Assembly: GCA_964385305.1 (NCBI GenBank)
Contig: CAYLOP010000006.1
Span: 1-56,990 of the forward strand
DNA from: CAYLOP01 sp964385305
GTDB lineage: Bacteria > Chloroflexota > Anaerolineae > Anaerolineales > E44-bin32
DNA length: 56,990 nt
Reading direction: 5' to 3'
The notes beneath the pieces were generated by a model that was not told where the DNA came from, did not search any database, and was given only the letters and a program-made list of their open reading frames with translations. Below are positions 33,489-42,395 of the stretch, piece after piece. The translations under genes and the position numbers were made by a program. The number at the start of each line of letters is the position of its first letter. The stretch's first letter is position 1.

Positions 33489-34541
33489 ATGAAAGAGGCA
33501 GATGTGTTTGAGATTGATGGACGACCAGTCGGTGAGGGGGCGAAGCTTTTGATCATCGGTGAGGTTGCCCAGGCGCATGACGGAAGCCTGGGCATGGCGC
33601 ACGCGTATATCGACGCGATCGCAGATGTTGGTGCAGATGGCGTTAAGTTTCAGACACATATCGCTGCTGCAGAAAGCACCCCCGCTGAAAAGTTTCGGGT
33701 GCGTTTCAGCCAACAAGATGCCACCCGCTATGACTATTGGAAACGCATGGAATTCACAGAGGAAGGGTGGCAGGGTATCGCCAAGCATGCGCGCCAACGG
33801 GGCTTGATCTTCTTAAGCTCAGCCTTTTCGCTCCAGGCCGCGGAGTTGCTTATTCGCGTAGGGGTGCCGGCATGGAAGATCGCCTCGGGAGAGGTGGGGA
33901 CAGCGCGGATCTTTGAGAGGATCGCTCAAACGGGTTTGCCTATCCTGCTTTCAACCGGTATGAGCCCATGGGCGGAGATCGACGCAATCGTGGAGCAGAT
34001 CAAGGCGAAGAGCCTGCCCTTGTTGGTATTCCAATGCACCACGGCTTACCCTTGCCCGCCGGAGAAGGTGGGATTGAATGTGATCGGGGAGCTGCGACGA
34101 CGTTATAGCTGCCCGGTCGGATTGTCCGACCACTCTGGCAGCATCTTCCCAGGCTTGGCGGCTGCGACGCTTGGGGCTGATATGCTGGAGGTCCACGTAA
34201 CCCTGAGCAGGGAGATGTTTGGACCTGACGTACCAGCCTCGGTGACGACGGCGGAGCTGCGCCAATTGGTGGAAGGTGTCCGTTTTATCGAGAACATGAT
34301 GTCCAATCCTGTCGATAAAGACATCATCGCACAGGAGATGGAGCCGCTGCGCCAGCTATTCTTCAAGAGCATTGTAGCTTCGCAAGACTTGCTGGAGGGA
34401 ACCGTCTTAGGACCAGAGCATCTCACAACGAAGAAACCTGGGACAGGCATTCCGGCGGAGCGCATGGAATCGATGTTTGGGCGGCGCCTGCGCCGTGCCG
34501 TGGGAAGGGATGAACTGCTTCGCGAGGAGGATCTATTATGA
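33489..34541 (+). CDS. neuB: Nonulosonic acid synthase (NeuB family, with SAF domain)
   Basis: A 350-residue two-domain enzyme. The TIM-barrel (about 1-270) carries IGEVAQAHDGSLGMA near 23, ADGVKFQTH near 49, KIASGEVG near 133, LSTGMS near 152 and GLSDHS near 210. The C-terminal antifreeze-like SAF domain (about 285-350, KSIVASQDLLEGTVL, TKKPGTGIP) is intact. It condenses PEP with an N-acyl-mannosamine-type sugar to a nine-carbon acid. The product (Neu5Ac, Leg or Pse type) is not determined, but NeuC follows and no 4,6-dehydratase or aminotransferase of the legionaminate or pseudaminate routes is present. Confidence 0.9.
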   Translation: MKEADVFEIDGRPVGEGAKLLIIGEVAQAHDGSLGMAHAYIDAIADVGADGVKFQTHIAAAESTPAEKFRVRFSQQDATRYDYWKRMEFTEEGWQGIAKHARQRGLIFLSSAFSLQAAELLIRVGVPAWKIASGEVGTARIFERIAQTGLPILLSTGMSPWAEIDAIVEQIKAKSLPLLVFQCTTAYPCPPEKVGLNVIGELRRRYSCPVGLSDHSGSIFPGLAAATLGADMLEVHVTLSREMFGPDVPASVTTAELRQLVEGVRFIENMMSNPVDKDIIAQEMEPLRQLFFKSIVASQDLLEGTVLGPEHLTTKKPGTGIPAERMESMFGRRLRRAVGRDELLREEDLL

Positions 34542-34571
34542 GGGAACGACGGACGTGGGAGATTCGCAGAC

Positions 34572-35726
34572 ATGGCTAGAGATATCTGTGTCGTCGTGAC
34601 AGCCCGCCCCAGCTACTCGCGTATCAAATCTGCTCTGCGAGCGATCGATGACCATCCGGATCTAAACTTGCTGCTGGTTGTCGGCGCATCCGCGCTGCTA
34701 CATCGCTATGGCGACACGATTGAGTACATCCGGCGGGATGGATTCGATGTCGCCGCGCGCGTCTATATGGTGGTTGAGGGCGAGAATCCGATCGCTTCTG
34801 CGAAGTCGACCGGGCTAGGCTTGGTGGAACTCGCCACCATCCTCGATAACCTGCAGCCCGATGTCGTGGTTACGGTCGCCGATCGTTACGAGACGCTGGC
34901 GACAGCCGTGGCTGCTTCCTACATGAACCTGCCAGTGGCGCACGTTCAGGGCGGTGAGGTGACCGGTTCGATCGACGAGAAGGTCCGGCACGCTGTGACC
35001 AAGCTCTCTAATTTGCACTTTGTGGCTACAGAGAAGGCAGGTGAACGAGTAAAACGCATGGGAGAGGATCCGGATAGTGTCTTCGTCACGGGATGCCCAT
35101 CCGTTGATCTGGCCGCATCGATCCTGCCAAACTCAGACCTGGATTTCAATCCTTTCCAGCGATATGGCGGTGTGGGTGAGGTCTTCGATCTGTCTGAGGG
35201 CTACCTCGTCGTGATGCAGCATCCCGTGACGACAGAGTATGATGAAGCCTTAGAGCAGATCACAGAGACGATCCACGCAGTGCACGAATTCGGCATGCCA
35301 GCCTTTTGGTTCTGGCCCAACGTAGACGCCGGCTCGGATGGCACCTCAAAAGGGATACGTGTATTTCGGGAGAAGAACGGCGATGCGAAATTGCACTTTT
35401 ACCGGAATATGTCGCCGGAAGATTTTCTGCGCTTGGTCTACAACAGCAAGGCTATCGTTGGAAACTCGAGTGTTGGCGTGCGCGAATGCTCCTTCCTTGG
35501 CGTTCCGGTTGTCAATATTGGCTCGCGCCAGGGAGGGCGAGAGCGAGGGGCGAATGTGATTGACGTGGATCACAACCGAGATGCGATCTTAGAAGCAATC
35601 GAAACGCAGGTCGCACATGGTCTGTTCCCTCAGGAGACGCTCTATGGGGATGGTAAGGCGGGCGAGCGGATTGCCAGCCTTATAGCCAAGGTGCCGCTCA
35701 CGTTTGAGAAGCGTTTAACGTATTAA
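34572..35726 (+). CDS. neuC: UDP-N-acetylglucosamine 2-epimerase, hydrolysing (NeuC type)
   Basis: A 384-residue GT-B-like enzyme beginning ICVVVTARPSYSRIKSAL, with VTVADRYETLATAVAA near 100, HVQGGEVTGSIDEKVRHAVTKLS split over 120-145 and GNSSVGVRECSFLGVPVVNIGSRQ split over 300-325. These are the hallmark segments of NeuC, which converts UDP-GlcNAc to ManNAc plus UDP. It lies 30 bases after neuB and supplies its substrate. A LegG-type enzyme on a diamino sugar has the same signature, but the other Leg enzymes are not here. Confidence 0.9.
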   Translation: MARDICVVVTARPSYSRIKSALRAIDDHPDLNLLLVVGASALLHRYGDTIEYIRRDGFDVAARVYMVVEGENPIASAKSTGLGLVELATILDNLQPDVVVTVADRYETLATAVAASYMNLPVAHVQGGEVTGSIDEKVRHAVTKLSNLHFVATEKAGERVKRMGEDPDSVFVTGCPSVDLAASILPNSDLDFNPFQRYGGVGEVFDLSEGYLVVMQHPVTTEYDEALEQITETIHAVHEFGMPAFWFWPNVDAGSDGTSKGIRVFREKNGDAKLHFYRNMSPEDFLRLVYNSKAIVGNSSVGVRECSFLGVPVVNIGSRQGGRERGANVIDVDHNRDAILEAIETQVAHGLFPQETLYGDGKAGERIASLIAKVPLTFEKRLTY

Positions 35727-35740
35727 AGGACTGAAGAATC

Positions 35741-36544
35741 GTGAAGAGAGAACCTCGATCGCAAATCCCACTCGTGATCATCACGGGCGACCAGCTTCGC
35801 CACCATTACTTCGTCCATCAACTCCACGCACACTTCGACGTCCGAGGGGTGGTTTGTGAGACCGTATTTCAGCCCAAGATCGAGGGCGACGCTCGTGATA
35901 TCGAAGATTTGCAGCGCCATTTTGAAGAGCGTGTGGAGGCTGAGCAGCGCTATTTTGAGGCGGATCGATCGCTCGCGTTAGGGATTGAGCGGGTGCTTCG
36001 GATACCAAAGGGTGAAGCCAATTCCGATGAGGTGTACGAGTGGATTACTGCTCTCGAACCTGAATACCTCATTTTGTACGGTTCGAGCATCATCCGCGAA
36101 CGTCTGCTGACCGCCTTCGAAGGGCGGGTCATCAATATGCATCTTGGGCTTTCCCCGTATTATCGAGGGTCGGGCACGAATTTCTGGCCGCTGGTAGAGG
36201 GCAAGCCCGAGCTTGTGGGAGTCACCATCCACCTCGCCACGCTTGATGTGGATGCCGGTGCGATCCTTAAGCAGGTTCGACCACCGGTAAGCGCTGGCGA
36301 CCGCAACCATGACATGGGGTGCAAGGCGATCATCGCAGGCGCTGGTACGATGATCCGGGCGATCGAAGGTTATGCGGACGGCGCCATTCAACCACAAAAA
36401 CAACCTCCTGGTGGAAAGCTGTATCGAAGAAATGATTTCAACGTCGAGGCGGTGCGTAAGATGTGGTGGAATCTCGATGAAGGCATGATCGAGGCGTACG
36501 CTGCGGAGCCGGAACGCGTTGCGCAGTATCCCATCATCGAGTGA
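35741..36544 (+). CDS. Sugar N-formyltransferase (formyl_trans_N fold)
   Basis: A 267-residue enzyme with the formyltransferase fold. The catalytic triad is complete: Asn132 and His134 in INMHLGLSPYYRGSG and Asp171 in DVDAGAIL. Such enzymes move a formyl group from N10-formyltetrahydrofolate to an amine of a sugar or lipid; Fmt and PurN are distinct in their C-terminal parts. Set between NeuC and a deacetylase, it probably N-formylates a deacetylated amino sugar or nonulosonate. GTG start with AAAGGA upstream. Confidence 0.8.
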   Translation: MKREPRSQIPLVIITGDQLRHHYFVHQLHAHFDVRGVVCETVFQPKIEGDARDIEDLQRHFEERVEAEQRYFEADRSLALGIERVLRIPKGEANSDEVYEWITALEPEYLILYGSSIIRERLLTAFEGRVINMHLGLSPYYRGSGTNFWPLVEGKPELVGVTIHLATLDVDAGAILKQVRPPVSAGDRNHDMGCKAIIAGAGTMIRAIEGYADGAIQPQKQPPGGKLYRRNDFNVEAVRKMWWNLDEGMIEAYAAEPERVAQYPIIE

Positions 36545-36561
36545 AGGAGTGACACGAAAGC

Positions 36562-37608
36562 ATGCTTCTGGCGGTTAATTTTCACTATGTCCAGCCTGAG
36601 GGGCGGTATCCCTATCCTGGCATCTATCCAACGACTGCTGAGCAGCTCGACAGCCAACTTTCGGCTCTTGGGCGAGTATTTGAGTTCATTAGTGGCGCAG
36701 ATTTGGTCCGTGCCGTTTCGCATGGTGCATCGTTGCCGGAGCAGGCTTGCCTCATCACGTTCGATGATGGTTTGAAGGAACAATGCACCGAAGGCGCGCC
36801 GGTACTGGAGCGGCACGGCGTGAGTGGGGTGTTCTTTGTTTGCACGCAGCCTCTCCTGGAGGGGGTGGGACTTGCCGTTCATAAAATGCACCGCTTGCGT
36901 GCCACACGCCCTCCCGAGGTGTTCCTGGAGCAGGCAGTGGAAGTCGCGGAGGCGATCGGCATACCGTTTGACATCCGTCATGTAGATGATGAGGCAGCTG
37001 CCAAACAATATCTGTATGATGACATGCCCACAAAGCGCATGAAATATTTCCTCAACCATGTACTCCCGTTTGAGGATTACAAACGTTTGATTGCCGCGAT
37101 GTTCTCGCGGGAGTTTGACGAAGGCGAATTTTGCCGTGAGATGTATATGCGGCGAGAACACATTCAAGCCCTGACCGAAAAGCATGCCATTGGCAGCCAC
37201 TCACACTTTCATGGACCTCTGGCGACTTTCTCGAGAGACGTGCTGCAAGAAAGCCTGACCCGATCTCGTGAGGCTTTGGAAGCCGCCTCGGGGAAGCAAG
37301 TCTCGCTTATCAGCTACCCTTACGGCGGCCCCACGGCGGTCAATCAGGAAGTTGCCCAGGTTGCACGTGGGGCTGGATTCAGAGCAGGGTTTACCATGGA
37401 GCGAAGCGTGAATCGGTCGTTGGAAATGCCGCTTCTGTTGGCGCGTGTATCGACCAACGATGCTCCTGGTGGGAAGGCGCCGTTGATGAAGAGCAGAGGG
37501 GATGGGAGAGGTTTTGATTTCCAAGAACCGATCACGGCTCATCGGACCGTGTACTTTGATGAACGAGCGCATCTCGCGCATTCTATAGAAAGCACGGCGG
37601 ATTCGTAG
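36562..37608 (+). CDS. Polysaccharide deacetylase (NodB homology domain)
   Basis: A 348-residue protein with the NodB motif ITFDDGLKEQ near residue 72 (catalytic and metal Asp pair), the metal-binding GSHSHFHGPLATF near 212 and the SYPYGG motif near 252. No signal peptide is visible, so it probably acts in the cytoplasm on a small sugar, not on cell-wall glycan. Located directly after the formyltransferase, it may remove the N-acetyl group that is then replaced by formyl (inference). AAGGAG precedes the ATG. Confidence 0.85.
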   Translation: MLLAVNFHYVQPEGRYPYPGIYPTTAEQLDSQLSALGRVFEFISGADLVRAVSHGASLPEQACLITFDDGLKEQCTEGAPVLERHGVSGVFFVCTQPLLEGVGLAVHKMHRLRATRPPEVFLEQAVEVAEAIGIPFDIRHVDDEAAAKQYLYDDMPTKRMKYFLNHVLPFEDYKRLIAAMFSREFDEGEFCREMYMRREHIQALTEKHAIGSHSHFHGPLATFSRDVLQESLTRSREALEAASGKQVSLISYPYGGPTAVNQEVAQVARGAGFRAGFTMERSVNRSLEMPLLLARVSTNDAPGGKAPLMKSRGDGRGFDFQEPITAHRTVYFDERAHLAHSIESTADS

Positions 37609-37622
37609 TGTAAAGGGTGCAA

Positions 37623-38330
37623 ATGGACATTCTCGGCATCATACCGGCTCGGGGCGGATCCAAGGGCATCCCCCGCAAGAATTTACGTCTGCTGGCGGGC
37701 AAACCGCTCATCACCTATACGGTCGAAGCTGCGCGAAGCAGTGATCTGTTGCATGATTTCCTGGTTTCGACGGATGACAGCGAGATTGCTGCTGTCGCCG
37801 AAGAGTCAGGGTGTGAGGTATTGCAACGTCCGCCCGAGTTAGCGCAGGACGGTACCCCCATGGCGCCCGTGATGGAGCACGCTATCCGATGGTATGCTGA
37901 ACGGGAAGGAAGGCTACCGGAAATTGCTGTGATCCTTCAGCCCACGGCGCCATTGCGGCGAAGCGAACATGTCGATGCATGCCTGCAGCTCCTACTGGAT
38001 CGTGACGCGGGCTCCGTGGTAAGCGTTAGCCCGGTGCCGGGGCATTTCCATCCAGCGTGGCAGTTTAAAATCACACTGGAAGGGGAACTGCGCAGGTACA
38101 CAGGTGAGGCGTTGGATCAGATTCCGACCAACCGGCAAGGCTTAACGACGACCTATTCCCGCAACGGCGCGATGTATGCATTTCGAACGGTAGGATTTCT
38201 TGAGAGTCGAAGTTTCTATGTGCCACCCTGTCTTGCATACAAGATGAGTGCCGAAGAATCGGTGAACATCGACAGCGAGGGTGATTTTTGGCTGGCAGAA
38301 AGGTACATCCAATCACGCAAACATGAATGA
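37623..38330 (+). CDS. neuA: CMP-nonulosonate cytidylyltransferase NeuA (module A)
   Basis: A 235-residue nucleotidyltransferase with IIPARGGSKGIPRKN at 5-19, STDDSEIA near 53, QPTAPLRRSEHV near 105 and the NIDSEGDFWLAE end. It activates a nine-carbon acid with CTP to a CMP-sugar. It is of the single-domain type, unlike the one at 43220. The ATG 37623 follows an AAAGGG at 37612-37617 and is preferred to a GTG two codons upstream. It completes the neuB-neuC-formyltransferase-deacetylase module. Confidence 0.9.
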   Translation: MDILGIIPARGGSKGIPRKNLRLLAGKPLITYTVEAARSSDLLHDFLVSTDDSEIAAVAEESGCEVLQRPPELAQDGTPMAPVMEHAIRWYAEREGRLPEIAVILQPTAPLRRSEHVDACLQLLLDRDAGSVVSVSPVPGHFHPAWQFKITLEGELRRYTGEALDQIPTNRQGLTTTYSRNGAMYAFRTVGFLESRSFYVPPCLAYKMSAEESVNIDSEGDFWLAERYIQSRKHE

Positions 38331-38368
38331 CTGCGTGGTGATACCGACCTAAGGAAAAAATAGTTTCG

Positions 38369-39304
38369 ATGAGTTTTGTGACGCTCTTCAGCACTCCCAA
38401 ACCATTCACGGATCCTTTCATCGCCACGATCCAGCGCAACGCGATCCGCTCCTGGATTGAGCTCGGATCCGATGTAGAAGTTGTACTCATCGGCGATGAG
38501 CCCGGCGTTCAGGATGTCGCTGAGGAATTGGGGATTGTGCATGTCCCAGAAGTGGCGCGCAATCAGTGGGGCACGCCGCTCGTACGTTCACTCTTCGAGC
38601 ATGCGCGCGCAGCCTCGGAAAGCCCGATCCTGGCGATCGTCAACGCCGACATCCTGCTCATGCCCGATTTCCTGGACGCGGTCAAGACTGTGCACGCCCA
38701 AGCGGAAAGATATCTCATTGTGGGGCGTCGCTGGGGATTGGATGTCGAAGATGAGATGGCGTTTCCGGCTGGTTGGCAGGCGGCTCTGCGAACTGAGGTG
38801 GAGAAGCACGGGGATTTGCACCCCATGTTCAGCATCGACTATTTCGTGTTCCCACGCGATCAATATCGCGAGATGCCGGACTTTGTCATTGGGCGTCCAC
38901 AATGGGACAATTGGATGATCTATCACGCTCGCAAGCAAGGGTGGACCGTGGTCGATGCAACCGCTTCTGTGACCATCGTGCATCAAAATCATGATTACCG
39001 TCACCTGCCAGGTAACAAGCCGCCCCATGGTCTTGAGGAAGGGAAGAAAAATCGGGAATTGGCGGGCGGTGAGAGGGCGAAGTACATGATCATCGACGCC
39101 AATCGGCGGCTGGTCGATGGAAGAATCGTGGGACAGACACTTACACTCGAGCGTGTCATCCGAAACCTTGAGTTGTGGCTGATGGGGCAACGTTTCCGCG
39201 GGCTTGAGTGGCAGTTGATCCGAGTTTTACGAAACCTCAGGCTGAAGGTCGGCGAACCTATTCCGGCAGATTGGATTCCAGGGGGGCTTCGGAAGGAATC
39301 ATGA
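38369..39304 (+). CDS. Putative GT-A-fold glycosyltransferase
   Basis: A 311-residue protein with no classical name. The N-terminal half reads like a GT-A nucleotide-diphosphate-sugar transferase: VTLFSTPKPF, EVVLIGDEPGVQ near 33, then ILAIVNADILLMPDFLDAV near 88 with a DxD-like N-A-D. FSIDYFVFPRDQY and WDNWMIYHARKQGW follow near 150-190. It lies among nonulosonate genes and GT2 enzymes, so a sugar transfer role is likely. Donor and acceptor are unknown. Confidence 0.65.
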   Translation: MSFVTLFSTPKPFTDPFIATIQRNAIRSWIELGSDVEVVLIGDEPGVQDVAEELGIVHVPEVARNQWGTPLVRSLFEHARAASESPILAIVNADILLMPDFLDAVKTVHAQAERYLIVGRRWGLDVEDEMAFPAGWQAALRTEVEKHGDLHPMFSIDYFVFPRDQYREMPDFVIGRPQWDNWMIYHARKQGWTVVDATASVTIVHQNHDYRHLPGNKPPHGLEEGKKNRELAGGERAKYMIIDANRRLVDGRIVGQTLTLERVIRNLELWLMGQRFRGLEWQLIRVLRNLRLKVGEPIPADWIPGGLRKES

Positions 39305-39335
39305 GCCCGAAGGCTGTGCAGGAGAAGGAGAGCGA

Positions 39336-40361
39336 ATGACCCGCATTGGTATGAACCCCGCCCGTGGAAGGGTTTCCGACTACACGCCGGCACGAGTCAC
39401 GGTGGTGGTTCTGGTTTTTGTGCCCTATCAATCCGCATATTTCGCGCATCGATTTGATGTGGTCAGGTTATGTCTCGCAAGCATCATTAAAAATACCCAG
39501 ACACCCTACGATCTTTTCGTTTTTGATAACGGTAGCTGTGATGAAGTCAAGCAATATCTCCGTGACCTGCTGGAGGTGGGGTCGATACAATATCTGCTAT
39601 CAGCAAGCGAAAATATCGGAAAAATCGGCGCTTTCAAAATCGCTTTTGAGGCGGTCCCTGGTGAGGTGATCGCGTTCTGCGATGATGATATCTTCCACTA
39701 CCCGGGATGGCTCGGCGCCCATCTCGAGATCCTGGATGGTTTCCCAAAGGTGGGCATGGTGAGCGGATGCGCGCTCCGCACATTGTATGACCACGGTATC
39801 TCAAGCAACCTCGCTTTAGCGGAGAGCGATCCTGAGGTAACTTTGATCTCAGGCCAGAATATCCCGGAAACATGGGAGGTGGACTGGGCTGAGTCTTACG
39901 GTAGAGATGTTGAGATGCACATCACAGCGATTCGTGAGATGCCAGATTACCAGCTTGAGCGGGACGGCTTAAGAGCATACGCAGTCGCGAACCATAATCA
40001 ATTTGTGGCGCGGCGGGATGTGATCACCAAGTTCCTGCCCCCGACGTGGAGCAGCCGGCTTATGGGGCAGATGAACGAGCTCGACATTGATGTGGATGCG
40101 GGTGGATACCTGCGTCTCTCCACGCTTGAACGCACTACGCAACATATGGGCAACATCGTAAGCTCACGCATGGCGGAGGAAGCAGCCAGCATGGGCATAG
40201 ATGTCTTTGCTTCGAAGGTGAAATCCCCTTCAGCCTCCGGGATATCTCTCATGCGCCGGCTTCTCCGCTGGCCGCCAGCTCGGCGGATCTTACTCGGGAT
40301 CTACAACCGACTGTTCTGGCTGATCAGCGATCAGCGAGGTGACTGGTTAGGATCGAAATGA
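39336..40361 (+). CDS. Glycosyltransferase family 2-like protein
   Basis: A 341-residue GT-A enzyme with VTVVVLVFVPYQSAYFAHR near the N-terminus, LFVFDNGSCDEV near 62, GEVIAFCDDDIFHYPGW near 108 (DDD metal motif) and a partly basic C-terminus. It likely adds a sugar to the growing chain on the inner face. The start at 39336 has GGAGAAGGAG upstream. It ends 1 base before the next gene, indicating one transcript. Confidence 0.75.
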   Translation: MTRIGMNPARGRVSDYTPARVTVVVLVFVPYQSAYFAHRFDVVRLCLASIIKNTQTPYDLFVFDNGSCDEVKQYLRDLLEVGSIQYLLSASENIGKIGAFKIAFEAVPGEVIAFCDDDIFHYPGWLGAHLEILDGFPKVGMVSGCALRTLYDHGISSNLALAESDPEVTLISGQNIPETWEVDWAESYGRDVEMHITAIREMPDYQLERDGLRAYAVANHNQFVARRDVITKFLPPTWSSRLMGQMNELDIDVDAGGYLRLSTLERTTQHMGNIVSSRMAEEAASMGIDVFASKVKSPSASGISLMRRLLRWPPARRILLGIYNRLFWLISDQRGDWLGSK

Positions 40362-40362
40362 G

Positions 40363-41265
40363 ATGAGCATGAGTCACGTGGTGAGCAGCTGTCCATTGTG
40401 TGATGGCGAGCGACATCGCTATTTTGAAAGCCTACTCGAAGGTGAGCGTGAGGTGGCTTACCAAGTGTGTGCGACATGTGGGATGGTGTTCCAATCGCCA
40501 CGAATGACGATGGAGGAGCTGGACGACTTCTATCAATCGGAATATCGATTGCTGGTACAGGGGCAAGAGGGCCCTTCGGAAAAAGATCGGCGTGTTCAGG
40601 CTGGTCGAGCGCGTCACCTGGTGGCTTTTTGCAAACCGCATGTCGGTAAGGTGGTTTCGCATTTGGATATTGGCAGCTCAGCAGGTTCACTGATGAAGGC
40701 TATGAAAGACGCTTTTGGATGCGCCAGCCTCGGCGTGGAACCGGGGGATGCCTACCGCGAATTCTCACTTGAACGCGGCCTGCAAACTGTGACCGCATTA
40801 AGCGAGTTGGGAGCGGAGCGACGTGCAAGCTTCGATCTAATCAGCATGTCACATATGCTCGAACACATACCCGATCCAATCCAATACCTCCAAATGCTTC
40901 GCAAGGATTGGCTCACACCGGATGGCTATATCCTGGTAGAAGTCCCCAATTTATTTGGGCATCAATCTTTTGAGCTAGCACACTTGCTCGCTTTTTCGGC
41001 GAGGACATTGAAACAAACGCTCCAGATGGCAGGGTTTGAGGTCCTTGCGCTGAAGGCGCATGGGAACCCGCGATCACGATGGATCCCGCTCTATATCACG
41101 GCATTGGCACGCGTGGATGAAGGAGGACAGGCGCGGAAGAGCATCCGCTGGCGCTCCAACTCCGTGCGGCTCCAACGCAAACTGGGCATGGCATGGCACC
41201 GTTGGATGACGCGCATCCTGCCAGGTCTTGCCTGGCTTCCGTTCCCGCCGTTGGATAAGATGTAG
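40363..41265 (+). CDS. SAM-dependent methyltransferase with N-terminal zinc-binding motif
   Basis: A 300-residue protein. The N-terminal CPLCDG and CATCGM pair (near 10-38) is a four-cysteine zinc site of the kind seen in sugar C- and O-methyltransferases. The Methyltransf_23 domain follows: VSHLDIGSSAGSLMKAM near 91, LISMSHMLEHIPDP near 158, LVEVPNLF near 190. The product would be a methylated sugar or acid. Start at 40363 (or ATG 40369), 1 base after the preceding gene. Confidence 0.8.
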   Translation: MSMSHVVSSCPLCDGERHRYFESLLEGEREVAYQVCATCGMVFQSPRMTMEELDDFYQSEYRLLVQGQEGPSEKDRRVQAGRARHLVAFCKPHVGKVVSHLDIGSSAGSLMKAMKDAFGCASLGVEPGDAYREFSLERGLQTVTALSELGAERRASFDLISMSHMLEHIPDPIQYLQMLRKDWLTPDGYILVEVPNLFGHQSFELAHLLAFSARTLKQTLQMAGFEVLALKAHGNPRSRWIPLYITALARVDEGGQARKSIRWRSNSVRLQRKLGMAWHRWMTRILPGLAWLPFPPLDKM

Positions 41266-41364
41266 AAACTCTGATCTTTCTGCATTGGTGAAGATTTCAG
41301 GGAAGGAATAAGTAGAAAGCGAAAGAAGTTTGATGGGAATGATGCTCAAAAAGGCTTTGCGCAT

Positions 41365-42381
41365 ATGCCGTTCATAATTTGTGGTTTGGGGTCGATTGGC
41401 CGGCGCCACATGCGCAACTTGCTTGCTCTAGGGCAGGATGACCTTGTCCTTCTCAGGACGGGGAGGAGCACGTTGCCGGATGAGGATTTGGCAGGCTTGC
41501 CCGTAGAGCATGATCTCGGAGAGGCGCTTGCAAAGTGGCGTCCAGAGGCAGTCGTGATCTCCAATCCGACAGCGTTTCACATGAACGTGGCAATCGCCGC
41601 CGCACAGGCAGGCTGTCATCTGATGATCGAAAAACCGGTCTCGAACAACCTGGAGGGCATCGGTAGGTTGCGAAAAGCATTATCGGAGGGGTCGCTGCGC
41701 GCGCTTGTGGGTTTTCAGTTCCGATATCATCCAGGTCTTCGCACCGTGAAACGTTTGCTAAACGAAAATGCCATAGGTCGGCCGATCAGCACCAGGGTCC
41801 ACTGGGGTGAGTATCTGCCCAACTGGCATCCCTGGGAAGACTACCGGCTCTCCTACAGCGCTCGTCTTGAGATGGGGGGCGGGGTTGTGCTGACGTTATG
41901 CCACCCACTTGATTACCTGCGTTGGTTTTTCGGTGAGGTCGAAGCTGTGTCGGCGCAGATGGGCAAGTATGGGGACTTGGATATCGAGGTCGAGGATACC
42001 GCCGAGATTACTTTAGCGTTCCAAGATCGAACGCTCGCAAGCGTGCATTTGGATTACAATCAGCGGCCTGCGAGTCACTGGCTTGAGATTATCGGCACGC
42101 AAGGGACCATACGGTGGGATAATGCAGACGGTGCTGCAACGTGGTGGACGGAGATGGATGACCAGTGGCAGGTTGAGCCAACGCCGGAAGACTTTGAACG
42201 GAACACGCTCTTCTTGGAAGAGATGAGGCATTTTCTCGGCGTTGTGGCTAGGCGTGAGGATCCCGTTTGCACCCTTGAGGACGGGATCCGTGCGCTTGAG
42301 ATTGCGCTCGCTGCGAAGGAATCCGCAACATGTGGAAGAACAATCGCCATCTCAGAATTCGCAAGCGAGCCTTACGATTGA
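41365..42381 (+). CDS. Gfo/Idh/MocA-family oxidoreductase
   Basis: A 338-residue NAD(P)-dependent sugar oxidoreductase: Rossmann motif FIICGLGSIGRRHMRN at the N-terminus, the conserved LMIEKPVSNN near 93 with the catalytic Lys, FRYHPGLRTVK near 117 and the sheet domain after that (WGEYLPNWHPWEDY, then a conserved His in TLCHPLDYLRWF). It probably oxidises or reduces a hydroxyl of a sugar or nonulosonate. Adjacent to an SDR and a NeuA/NeuB pair, it resembles the PtmF-PtmA pairing of Campylobacter flagellin glycan loci. Confidence 0.82.
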   Translation: MPFIICGLGSIGRRHMRNLLALGQDDLVLLRTGRSTLPDEDLAGLPVEHDLGEALAKWRPEAVVISNPTAFHMNVAIAAAQAGCHLMIEKPVSNNLEGIGRLRKALSEGSLRALVGFQFRYHPGLRTVKRLLNENAIGRPISTRVHWGEYLPNWHPWEDYRLSYSARLEMGGGVVLTLCHPLDYLRWFFGEVEAVSAQMGKYGDLDIEVEDTAEITLAFQDRTLASVHLDYNQRPASHWLEIIGTQGTIRWDNADGAATWWTEMDDQWQVEPTPEDFERNTLFLEEMRHFLGVVARREDPVCTLEDGIRALEIALAAKESATCGRTIAISEFASEPYD

Positions 42382-42395
42382 GGAGAGGAAAACCA

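Noticed and set aside
36388..37200. Minus-strand open frame of 270 codons
   Set aside because: It overlaps the formyltransferase end and the deacetylase, both with clear family motifs and Shine-Dalgarno sites on the + strand; no motif is visible in the minus-strand product.
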